A DNA stretch of 64,000 nt from Runella zeae DSM 19591 (GTDB lineage: Bacteria; Bacteroidota; Bacteroidia; Cytophagales; Spirosomataceae), in assembly GCF_000423565.1 (NCBI RefSeq), contig NZ_AUIF01000030.1:62001-126000 (forward strand), written 5' to 3'. Below are positions 26,881-33,978 of the stretch, one piece after another. Below the pieces are notes generated by a model, which made no database searches, was not told the DNA's origin, and saw only the letters and a list, made by a program, of their open reading frames with translations. A program made the translations under genes and the position numbers. Numbering within the stretch: position 1 is the stretch's first letter; the number at the start of each line of letters is the position of its first letter.

Positions 26881-28029
26881 TTGTCAAATCTCATCACTCG
26901 CCAAACCGAACTTTCGGCTCATGTAGTCGCTTTTAGCCGTTTTTTAAGGGCTAAGGGCATTCCTGTAGGCCCCGATAGAGAAGCCGATGCGCTCAAAGCC
27001 TTGGCCGAAATCAATATGGGAGATGAACTTCAATTTTATTTGGCTTTGCGTAGTATCTTTCCACAAAACAGAAAACAGCTTCGGGAGTTTGATGAATTGT
27101 ATGCAAAATATTGGAAAGAACTTGCCAAAGCCGTGGATGCCAAAATCAAAGACGATGCCCAAGAAACCAAAACTAAAAAGAAAAAAAATAAACAAAATGG
27201 CGAGGCCTCTTTTGAAGCACTAAAAAACTGGCTACATGGCAATCGACAACCCGAGGTAGAAGAATTGGCATCTTATAGTTTAGGGGAATCGCTTTCTCAA
27301 AAAGATTTTGGCTCGTATACCGACGAAGACTTACACGAAGCGCGCCAAATCATCAGACTGCTGGTGCAACGGATGGCCAAAACCAAGAGTCGTCGCTATA
27401 CGGCGGCGCGGAGTGGAGGGCATTTGGATTTGCGAAGGGTATTGCGCAACAACTTCCGTAAAGGAGAAGAAATCATAGATTTGTTTTATCGCAAGCCCGC
27501 CCGCAACAAAATACGGCTTGTGCTTTTGTGTGACGTGAGCAAGTCAATGGAGCTTTATAGCCGATTTTGGGTGCAGTTTATGTATGCTTTCCAAACCTTA
27601 TATCAATCTATCGAAACCTTTGTTTTTAGTACGCGTTTGTGTCGAATTACGGAAGATTTGAAAGAAATGGATTATACCAAAGCCCTTGAAAATCTTTCCG
27701 AAAAAGTTCCAAACTGGTCGGGTGGGACAGATATAGGAGCGGCTATCAGTGAATTTGTGAAAGAATATGCCATGCGAAAACTTAACACTCGCACTATTGT
27801 GCTGATTGTGAGTGATGGCATGGATGTAGGCGAGGGTGATGATTTAGCCCAAAATATGGAGCGGATTCGTCGGAAAGCTCGAAGGGTGATTTGGCTCAAT
27901 CCGCTGGCAGGCTCACCCAACTATCGTCCCGAAGTAAAAGCCCTAAAGACGGTTTTGCCGTACTTAGATTTACATGCTCCCGCTCATAATCTCGAAAGCC
28001 TCAAAAAAGTAGTAGAACAGTTGCGGTGA
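26881..28029 (+). CDS. VWA domain protein, CoxE-like
   Basis: The frame opens at TTG 26881; the next Met is at residue 46, inside the conserved opening VVAFSRFLRAKGIPVGP, so TTG is the likely start (382 aa). A Lys-rich hydrophilic linker (about 85-108) follows the first helical part. The VWA domain (about 210-380) has a complete MIDAS: DVSKS (Asp218, Ser220, Ser222), Thr283 in SGGTDIG and Asp in VSDGMDVG. CoxE proteins work with an AAA+ ATPase (CoxD/MoxR) to insert or remodel metal centres in molybdenum hydroxylases and other complexes. Here the adjacent ATPase is McrB-like, and a MoaD follows. Confidence 0.85.
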   Translation: MSNLITRQTELSAHVVAFSRFLRAKGIPVGPDREADALKALAEINMGDELQFYLALRSIFPQNRKQLREFDELYAKYWKELAKAVDAKIKDDAQETKTKKKKNKQNGEASFEALKNWLHGNRQPEVEELASYSLGESLSQKDFGSYTDEDLHEARQIIRLLVQRMAKTKSRRYTAARSGGHLDLRRVLRNNFRKGEEIIDLFYRKPARNKIRLVLLCDVSKSMELYSRFWVQFMYAFQTLYQSIETFVFSTRLCRITEDLKEMDYTKALENLSEKVPNWSGGTDIGAAISEFVKEYAMRKLNTRTIVLIVSDGMDVGEGDDLAQNMERIRRKARRVIWLNPLAGSPNYRPEVKALKTVLPYLDLHAPAHNLESLKKVVEQLR

Positions 28030-28080
28030 ATGTTTTTGAAATAAGAAATGTTCTAACGACTATAGATATTTTGGTATCGC

Positions 28081-28323
28081 ATGAACTTAAAAATTATCGC
28101 TTTTGGCATTGCCAAAGAAATCATCGGACAGCTGGAGCATTCAGTAGAGCTGCCAGATACAGCTACGGTAGCTGATTTGAAATTAGTTTTGATTCAACAA
28201 TTCCCTGATTTTCAAAAATTAGCTTCTCTTCGCGTAGCGATCAATACCGAATACGCCAACGACGATGCAGTGCTACGCGTCAATGATGAAATTGTGCTGA
28301 TTCCGCCCGTAAGTGGAGGCTAA
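28081..28323 (+). CDS. moaD: MoaD-type molybdopterin synthase sulfur carrier
   Basis: An 80-aa beta-grasp protein of normal MoaD length, ending in the required Gly-Gly (PPVSGG) that is thiocarboxylated to carry sulfur to molybdopterin. The central ELPDTATVADLKLVLIQQFPDF segment is typical. It lies 51 bp after the CoxE-like gene and 11 bp before the lyase-like gene. No moaE or other molybdopterin gene is present in the window. A dedicated carrier for a different sulfur-transfer or conjugation reaction is possible. Confidence 0.85.
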   Translation: MNLKIIAFGIAKEIIGQLEHSVELPDTATVADLKLVLIQQFPDFQKLASLRVAINTEYANDDAVLRVNDEIVLIPPVSGG

Positions 28324-28334
28324 AAATGTGTTAA

Positions 28335-29210
28335 TTGTCTAATTCTTCTAAACATAACTATTCCTTGAAACTCATCGAATGCCCACGGGATGCCATGCAA
28401 GGTCTTCCTAATTTTGTGCCGACAGATGTCAAAATCAACTATTTGAATAGCCTGCTGCAAGTGGGTTTTGATACGCTTGATTTTGGGAGTTTTGTTTCTC
28501 CCAAAGCCATTCCGCAAATGCGTGATACTGCTGAGGTGGTAAGCCAACTTGATATGTCGACTACCAAAACCAAATTGCTTGCAATCATTGCTAATCTCCG
28601 AGGCGCAGAAGAAGCCGCTCATTTTGACGAAATTAGTTATTTGGGTTTTCCTTTGTCGGTCTCCGAAACCTTCCAACTCAAAAATACCAATAAGACTATC
28701 GAAGCGGCCTTTGGGGAAGTGGGCGAAATTCAGAATGTTTGTGTAAAATCAAACAAACAACTGGTCGTGTATCTGTCAATGGGCTTTGGTAATCCTTACG
28801 GCGAAGCCTATAGCCCAGAGCTTGTGGAGCAGTTTGCGGAGCGATTGGTAGGAATGGGGATTCACATTATAGCCCCTTCGGATACCATAGGGAGTAGCAC
28901 TACCGACGCAATCAAGACTTTGTTTGGGCATCTTATCAAACGTTTTCCTGAGGTAGAGTTTGGAGCTCATTTACATGCTAAGTCAAGCCATGTACCCAAA
29001 AAAGTAAAAGCTGCTTTCAAAGCAGGCGTCAAAAGGATGGATTGTGCGGTGAGGGGATTTGGAGGATGTCCACTTGCCGAAAATGAGCTTGTCGGGAATA
29101 TGGCTACTGAATTGGTAGTGGGGGAGTTGCGTCAGCTGGGGGCTAAGGTCGAGATTGACGAAATAAAATTGGCACAGGCTATGTTGTCTTCTCAATATGT
29201 GTTTGGGTAG
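28335..29210 (+). CDS. HMG-CoA lyase-like TIM-barrel protein
   Basis: TTG 28335 is the likely start, since the first in-frame ATG falls inside the conserved motif (291 aa). Family motifs: CPRDAMQ with catalytic Arg18-Asp19, GSFVSPKAIPQM (51-62) and the flexible-loop RGFGGCPLAENELVGNMATE, whose cysteine is the active-site Cys in true lyases. The metal-binding HxH is present as HLHA, but the residues after it (KSSHVPKK) differ from the usual HDTYGQ. It belongs to the DRE-TIM HMGL-like family; activity as 3-hydroxy-3-methylglutaryl-CoA lyase (leucine degradation) is probable but not certain. It ends an apparent operon with the McrB-like, CoxE-like and moaD genes. Confidence 0.75.
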   Translation: MSNSSKHNYSLKLIECPRDAMQGLPNFVPTDVKINYLNSLLQVGFDTLDFGSFVSPKAIPQMRDTAEVVSQLDMSTTKTKLLAIIANLRGAEEAAHFDEISYLGFPLSVSETFQLKNTNKTIEAAFGEVGEIQNVCVKSNKQLVVYLSMGFGNPYGEAYSPELVEQFAERLVGMGIHIIAPSDTIGSSTTDAIKTLFGHLIKRFPEVEFGAHLHAKSSHVPKKVKAAFKAGVKRMDCAVRGFGGCPLAENELVGNMATELVVGELRQLGAKVEIDEIKLAQAMLSSQYVFG

Positions 29211-29221
29211 TAAGCAAAGTG

Positions 29222-29254
29222 AGACGTTCCAAGTTTTCAAAACTTGGAACGTCT
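29222..29254. terminator. Perfect palindromic terminator between convergent genes
   Basis: 16-bp arms AGACGTTCCAAGTTTT (29222-29237) and AAAACTTGGAACGTCT (29239-29254) meet at a single base, between the HMGL-like gene and the convergent DUF2480 gene. The core ACTTGGAA..GTC is shared with the 56-bp repeats of the toxin island at 47.9 kb. Confidence 0.8.
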
Positions 29255-29286
29255 ATTTATCTCTAAAGCTAACCCATTGGCATCTT

Positions 29287-29811
29287 TTAAGTGGTAGTGG
29301 CCAATGCTTTGGGTCTTTTGTAAAGTGGAACTGTGCTGCAAGGCTCGCCAAACATCAAAGTCTGAACCACGGGTTGAAGTTTGCGGGTGATTTCTACATA
29401 AGCCGCCGTCGGAACGGGATGCTTGCTGCACCCTTTCACTACCACGCGTGCATCTCTGTATTCTTCAGGGTTGATGCTGGTGATGGCATCAAAAAAGAGC
29501 TTTTCTTCCAAATCATTGAGGTCTCCAAAAACCACCGTATGGGCATAAGGACTTAGGTGTAAGGTCAATAACATGTAAGCCCAAGTAGGAATAATGGCGT
29601 CTTCACTACAGCCCACTGCCACATTTTTGCCTGTGTATTGGGCCCAATCATGATTTTTTAAGAATTCCCTAAAATCCTTCTCTTTCAGAATCATTCCCAT
29701 AAACAGGTTGTCTTTGAGGTCATAAACCACTCGCTCCCCTTGATGATAATAGTCTTCTAGGTCTAAAGTAATAAGGCCGCTTTTAGCTACGCGATTGATG
29801 ATTTCTTCCAT
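29287..29811 (-). CDS. DUF2480 family protein
   Basis: A 174-aa soluble protein with the DUF2480 pattern of Bacteroidota: EEIINRVAKSGLITLDLEDYY at the start, ILKEKDFREFLKNHDWAQY in the middle and the highly conserved CSEDAIIPTWAYMLL. The family is almost confined to this phylum and often highly conserved, but its function is unknown. A run of cysteines and histidines (GCSKHPVP, GEPCSTVP) could bind metal; this is an inference. It is divergent from the CCA-adding enzyme, with 218 bp between starts. Confidence 0.85.
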   Translation of the reverse strand: MEEIINRVAKSGLITLDLEDYYHQGERVVYDLKDNLFMGMILKEKDFREFLKNHDWAQYTGKNVAVGCSEDAIIPTWAYMLLTLHLSPYAHTVVFGDLNDLEEKLFFDAITSINPEEYRDARVVVKGCSKHPVPTAAYVEITRKLQPVVQTLMFGEPCSTVPLYKRPKALATTT

Positions 29812-29999
29812 TTTCTATATCGTTGTGGATGATTGGTCCGCCACAAACCAAATATCCCTATCTGTTTTTTTTAAAAATAAGGCTAAACTATACTTGTATT
29901 CTAACAAAGATTGACAATTGAAAGTTTGACCTAAAAAAGATTCCTTCCTTTTTTAGACGCTTTTGTAGGTTTTATCAATACTTACAGCGTGACAAATGC

Positions 30000-30007
30000 T
30001 ACCTTTG
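30000..30007 (+). promoter_or_regulatory. -7 element upstream of the CCA-adding enzyme
   Basis: TACCTTTG matches TAnnTTTG, 22 nt before ATG 30030. No convincing -33 TTG at the standard distance. Confidence 0.45.
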
Positions 30008-30029
30008 TAGATTGTAAAGTTAGTTAAAA

Positions 30030-31448
30030 ATGAATTTTCACGAAGTTTTAGAAAAACATCCCATATTTGAAGTAATTGCTCAATGTGCCACTGACCTAGG
30101 CGTAGACGCTTATGTGATAGGTGGTTATGTGCGAGATTTGATATTAAAGCGTCCCTCCAAAGACATCGATGTAGTGAGTGTAGGCAGTGGCATCGCCTTA
30201 GCCGAAAGCGTGGCCCACAAGCTTGGCGTACAAGTCAATGTCTTTAAAAACTTTGGAACGGCTCAGTTGAAGGTTGAAGATTTAGAAGTGGAGTTTGTAG
30301 GGGCGCGTCGTGAATCGTATCGTACCGAATCCCGAAAACCTATTGTAGAAGATGGTACACTCCAAGACGACCAAAATCGCCGTGATTTTACCATCAATGC
30401 CATGGGGATAAGCCTGCATTCCAAAACTTTTGGGGAATTGGTCGACCCTTTCAATGGCATGGGGGATTTACGAAAAAAAATAATACGAACCCCCCTCAAT
30501 CCCGAAATTACCTTCTCCGACGATCCGCTGCGTATGATGCGAGCGGTGCGTTTTGCGTCTCAGTTGAACTTTGACATAGATGCCGATACCTTTGACGGGC
30601 TGATTAAAACCGCTGAGCGAATTGATATTATTTCAAAAGAACGTATCAATGACGAACTCAATAAAATCATTCTATCGCCCGTACCATCGTATGGATTCAA
30701 GTTGCTACACCAAGCGGGTATCTTGAAAAGAATTTTTCCGGAGTTTGTAGAGCTGCTAGGTGCTCAATATCAAGATGGCAAAGGGCATAAAGATAATTTC
30801 TACCATACTTTACAAGTCTTAGACAATATTTCCAAAAATACGGATAACCTTTGGCTTCGATGGGCAGCTATCATGCACGACATAGCCAAGCCTGCTACCA
30901 AGCGTTTTGACCCTAAAGTAGGGTGGACTTTTCATGGGCACGAAGACCTTGGCGCGCGCCTTACACCACGGATTTTTCGTCAGATGAAGCTCCCTATGAA
31001 CGAAAATATGAAATTTGTTCAGAAGCTGGTGCGGTTGCATTTGAGACCTATTGCCCTCACCAAGGAAGAAGTCACTGACTCGGCACTGCGGCGGCTCCTC
31101 TTTGATGCGGGAGATGATTTAGAGGCTCTCATGACGCTTTGTAGGGCCGATATTACTTCCAAAAATCCTGACAAAGTCAAGAAGCATTTGACCAATTTTG
31201 ATAAAGTTGAGCAAAAACTTTATGATTTAGAAGAAAGAGACCAAATCCGAAATTTCCAGCCCGTGATTTCGGGTGAAGTCATCATGAAAACATTTGGTAT
31301 TTCGCCTTCTGCCGAAGTCGGTATCATCAAAACCGCCGTTCGTGAGGCTATTTTGGACGGTATCATTCCTAATATCTATGAACCTGCCTTCGCTTTTATG
31401 GTTGAAGAAGGAAAAAAACTAGGGCTTACTCCCCAAACCGCTTCTTAA
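30030..31448 (+). CDS. CCA tRNA nucleotidyltransferase with HD domain
   Basis: A 472-aa class II nucleotidyltransferase. The catalytic head has YVIGGYVRDLILKRPSKDIDVVS, with GG at 31-32 and metal-binding Asp45 and Asp47. It is followed by RRDFTINAMG and the DDPLRMMRAVRFASQL neck motif used for base selection. An HD phosphohydrolase domain follows (HKDNFYHTLQVLD...AAIMHDIAKP), as in the long bacterial forms that can also remove 2',3'-cyclic phosphates. It adds or repairs the CCA end of tRNAs, needed here since tRNA-Leu lacks an encoded CCA. It is a single gene. Confidence 0.92.
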   Translation: MNFHEVLEKHPIFEVIAQCATDLGVDAYVIGGYVRDLILKRPSKDIDVVSVGSGIALAESVAHKLGVQVNVFKNFGTAQLKVEDLEVEFVGARRESYRTESRKPIVEDGTLQDDQNRRDFTINAMGISLHSKTFGELVDPFNGMGDLRKKIIRTPLNPEITFSDDPLRMMRAVRFASQLNFDIDADTFDGLIKTAERIDIISKERINDELNKIILSPVPSYGFKLLHQAGILKRIFPEFVELLGAQYQDGKGHKDNFYHTLQVLDNISKNTDNLWLRWAAIMHDIAKPATKRFDPKVGWTFHGHEDLGARLTPRIFRQMKLPMNENMKFVQKLVRLHLRPIALTKEEVTDSALRRLLFDAGDDLEALMTLCRADITSKNPDKVKKHLTNFDKVEQKLYDLEERDQIRNFQPVISGEVIMKTFGISPSAEVGIIKTAVREAILDGIIPNIYEPAFAFMVEEGKKLGLTPQTAS

Positions 31449-31486
31449 ACTTGTCAGTAGCATTTAGGGGTGAGTTAAGTAAAATT

Positions 31487-31810
31487 TTATTTGGGCTTCG
31501 GCACGGGCATTTCATCAATGCCTAAAGTACTCAAGGTAGGATTGAGAATTTGGGGGGTAATGGTGATTTTGAATACTTTGTAGCCTGCCACATCAAAATC
31601 ACAACTATACTTTCCTTTGGCGTGTAGGCTTCGGTACACTGCCGAATAATTGAGCTTAAGAGGCCACCCGTTGAGGGCAAGTTGAGCGGAGATATTTTCG
31701 ATGGTCTTCTTCAAATTTGAAAAATAACTCACAAACGGCTCTCTCTCTCGAAGGTTGTTGAGGGCACCTATATAGGTGACTTTTACTTCGTATATCGTTT
31801 GTTGCAACAT
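31487..31810 (-). CDS. Small hypothetical protein, 107 aa
   Basis: A soluble alpha/beta protein without a recognised family: MLQQTIYEVKVTYIGALNNL at the start and a beta-rich KGKYSCDFDVAGYKVFKITITP in the middle. It converges with the CCA-adding gene (38 bp between stops). The first of two identical palindromes (31832-31845) lies 22 bp upstream of its ATG, the place for an operator. Its role is unknown. Confidence 0.55.
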   Translation of the reverse strand: MLQQTIYEVKVTYIGALNNLREREPFVSYFSNLKKTIENISAQLALNGWPLKLNYSAVYRSLHAKGKYSCDFDVAGYKVFKITITPQILNPTLSTLGIDEMPVPKPK

Positions 31811-31831
31811 CGCTTAGGGGTTGGGATAAGT

Positions 31832-31845
31832 GTAGTTTAAACTAC
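31832..31845. repeat. 14-bp perfect palindrome, copy 1
   Basis: GTAGTTTAAACTAC, a perfect palindrome 22 bp upstream of the 107-aa gene. An identical copy is at 31993-32006. Probably a regulator binding site. Confidence 0.6.
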
Positions 31846-31992
31846 TTTTTGCAATAATAATCCGTTTTTTTGAAAAATTATTACATTATTTTCTGGCCAA
31901 TCTTGATTGGCTTAATGTGACGAAAGCCTTTTAGTGCTTTTTATAATGACTGTTTTTCAGCGTCCCAAATGCAAGGAGATAACAGCACGAGG

Positions 31993-32006
31993 TAGTTTAA
32001 ACTACA
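31993..32006. repeat. 14-bp perfect palindrome, copy 2
   Basis: Second copy of GTAGTTTAAACTAC, 161 bp from the first (start to start). It lies in a 646-bp region (31811-32456) without a supportable protein gene, upstream of an orphan terminator. Confidence 0.6.
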
Positions 32007-32112
32007 TTTTATGAAATTTCTTCATATTTCTGAAAAATTATGATTCTATTTTTCATTCCATAAACTATTTAGTAGCCTTCGGCGTTTTATATACATCTGC
32101 GTCACTCCGCAA

Positions 32113-32149
32113 CAAAAGCCGCTTCCTCAAAAGCGGCTTTTGCTATTTT
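32113..32149 (+). terminator. Orphan rho-independent terminator
   Basis: CAAAAGCCGCTT (32113-32124) and AAGCGGCTTTTG (32131-32142) form a perfect 12-bp stem with a 6-nt loop, followed by a T-run. No protein gene ends here; the nearest upstream plus-strand gene ends 665 bp earlier. This suggests a short non-coding transcript. Confidence 0.8.
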
Positions 32150-32414
32150 TAATCATCTGCTTTGGGCAATTGTATTCCAACCTAGCGTACTAATGTTACG
32201 CTTTTGAAGAGGTTGGTCTGTTTTCTTTCTGCTCGTTTTTGTAGGCTGTCGTAGCTGTAGTGGTGGTAATAGCTGCTCTGAAATCAGACAAACTGCTTAT
32301 GTTTCTTTTTCGTTGATTTTTATTGGAAAATGGTTTGAAATAAAAAATAATATTTTGGCGAGTTAATTTCTTGTAGAGCTATTAGTTCGTGTGTAAATTG
32401 CGTTTGTCAAAAAT

Positions 32415-32422
32415 TACTTTTG
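32415..32422 (+). promoter_or_regulatory. -7 element for the secreted 245-aa protein gene
   Basis: TACTTTTG matches TAnnTTTG, 34 nt before ATG 32457. It is identical to the tRNA-Leu -7 element. The -33 element is weak. Confidence 0.5.
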
Positions 32423-32456
32423 CACCCATTCATTTAAAAGTGCCCTTTTTTCATAT

Positions 32457-33194
32457 ATGAAGAAACTTTACCTGCTACCTTTGTTTTTTTTTGCTTCTTT
32501 TTCAAATTCTTTTGCACTCGAAAAAAACGCTTGGAACGATTTTGAGGGAAAAATTGGCACCTCAGAAATGAGAATTTCTCTTTTTCTTTTTGACGATGGC
32601 GTCATCAAAGGAAATTATCTCTATAAAAGGTATCAGACCAAAATTGAAATTACGGGACATCTGAAAGGCGATGAAATCGAACTGACCGAAACCTTCAACG
32701 AAAAAGAAACGGGTTTTTTCAAAGGAAAAGTGATTAGCGGTGATTTGGAAATGCTTGAAGGAGATTGGAACAATCCCTCTGGTACCAAAAGAGTAAAGTT
32801 CAAAATGACCCTAGCGACTATTTGTAGTGGAAGCTATGAGCGCCGTTACAGTGATTTGTACGGTACAACCGTCGAGGTGGAAGAGTTTGTGAAGCGGCTT
32901 AAGTCGGCGATATTGATGAATGATAGAAGATGGGTGTCAAATCATGTTTGTTATCCTATTTCGGTGGTTGTGGGTAAAAAACAACTGGAAATAGTAGACC
33001 CCAAAAGTTTTTCGAGGATGTTTAATGTGATATTTCATCCAAAATTTAAAGCTGATTTGCCATTTTATTACTGGGCCAATCTTTTCACCGATGGCCAAGT
33101 GGCGGTATTTGGATCAGGGCAAATCTGGATTAACAATAAGCCCGATGACGGCGTCACTCCTTTGGATTATTGTATCGTAGCTATCCACAACTGA
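32457..33194 (+). CDS. Secreted hypothetical protein with two-part architecture
   Basis: A 245-aa protein with signal peptide 1-20 (ending NSFA). Residues about 25-120 are a beta-rich domain with repeated strands (GNYLYKRYQTKIEITGHLKGDEIELTE), resembling small beta-barrel domains of many secreted Bacteroidota proteins. Residues about 135-245 have an alpha+beta layout with an EVEEFVKRLKSAILMNDRRWVSNHVCYP helix, in the style of NTF2/cystatin-like folds. No family assignment. Its own -7 element and a downstream terminator make it monocistronic. Confidence 0.6.
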   Translation: MKKLYLLPLFFFASFSNSFALEKNAWNDFEGKIGTSEMRISLFLFDDGVIKGNYLYKRYQTKIEITGHLKGDEIELTETFNEKETGFFKGKVISGDLEMLEGDWNNPSGTKRVKFKMTLATICSGSYERRYSDLYGTTVEVEEFVKRLKSAILMNDRRWVSNHVCYPISVVVGKKQLEIVDPKSFSRMFNVIFHPKFKADLPFYYWANLFTDGQVAVFGSGQIWINNKPDDGVTPLDYCIVAIHN

Positions 33195-33240
33195 TTCACT
33201 TCAATGCCTTTTTTGGGGCAATCACGCCAGAACTTTTCTT

Positions 33241-33269
33241 AGCCTTTTTGTTGAAAAAGGCTTTGTTTT
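33241..33269 (+). terminator. Terminator after the secreted 245-aa protein gene
   Basis: AGCCTTTTT (33241-33249) and AAAAAGGCT (33254-33262) form a 9-bp stem with a 4-nt loop and a short T-rich tail. Confidence 0.65.
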
Positions 33270-33356
33270 GGTATATTCTAATCCGTTTTTAATCTCTCCC
33301 TCTATATTCTAATTGCATTCTAATTCAGGTCTTAGGCGTCTTTAATGTGGCTGTTG

Positions 33357-33364
33357 TAGCTTTG
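33357..33364 (+). promoter_or_regulatory. -7 element for the USP-like/SulP operon
   Basis: TAGCTTTG matches TAnnTTTG and lies 104 nt before ATG 33469, leaving a sizeable 5' UTR. No clear -33 TTG. Confidence 0.4.
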
Positions 33365-33468
33365 TAGATGTAGAGACAAAGCTTCAAACGATTGGTCAAA
33401 TTGTATACAGAATTTTGCTTAAAAAAATCTTAAACAAAATTCGCTCAATTAGACTCCCTAAGAAACGT

Positions 33469-33948
33469 ATGAAAAAAACGATACTCATTCCGACCGATTT
33501 TTCTATTGAATCTTTGATGTTGTTGAAGCGAGCTATCGTGAATGTGGAAGCGGATGAACTTGATATTATTTTAATGTTTTCGGCTTATTCGCCAGATTCT
33601 ATTACGGAGTTGCTGTTTTACTCTCCCAAAGAAATGGTGGATAAACTAATAACGGATGATTTTAAGGAAGCATGTAGTATTCTCCAAAACAAATACTCTT
33701 CCAAAATAGCGAGTATAACCATAGAAGTATTTCATGGTGAAAGCAGAAGTGTGTTTAATCATTTGGTCGAAAGTCGGCAGATTCAGGAGGCATTTATTCC
33801 TAAGAAATATAGTTTTAGACATCATAAAAATAGCTTTGATCCACTGCCTTTTATTCGCCAAAGCTCACTCCAAATCACAGAAATAGAGTGGGAGACTAAC
33901 AAGAAAAAGCCCGAAAAAGACAGTATTGCGGAGTTGTTTTTGGATTGA
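33469..33948 (+). CDS. Universal-stress-protein-like protein
   Basis: ATG 33469 is chosen over a TTG at 33415. The 159-aa protein opens MKKTILIPTDFSIESLMLLKRA, the first strand-helix of USP domains with the ATP-contacting Asp. The C-terminal GxxGx9GS nucleotide loop of ATP-binding USPs is not seen, so it may not bind ATP. It ends 30 bp before a SulP transporter on the same strand, as USP-like proteins often accompany anion transporters. It might substitute for the missing cytoplasmic STAS domain of that transporter (inference). Confidence 0.65.
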   Translation: MKKTILIPTDFSIESLMLLKRAIVNVEADELDIILMFSAYSPDSITELLFYSPKEMVDKLITDDFKEACSILQNKYSSKIASITIEVFHGESRSVFNHLVESRQIQEAFIPKKYSFRHHKNSFDPLPFIRQSSLQITEIEWETNKKKPEKDSIAELFLD

Positions 33949-33978
33949 GACAGAATCGAATCGTAACCAAATACAACA

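Noticed and set aside
25247..28029. McrBC restriction system
   Set aside because: The ATPase is McrB-like, but the next gene is a VWA/MIDAS protein with no nuclease motif, and no McrC is encoded in the window.
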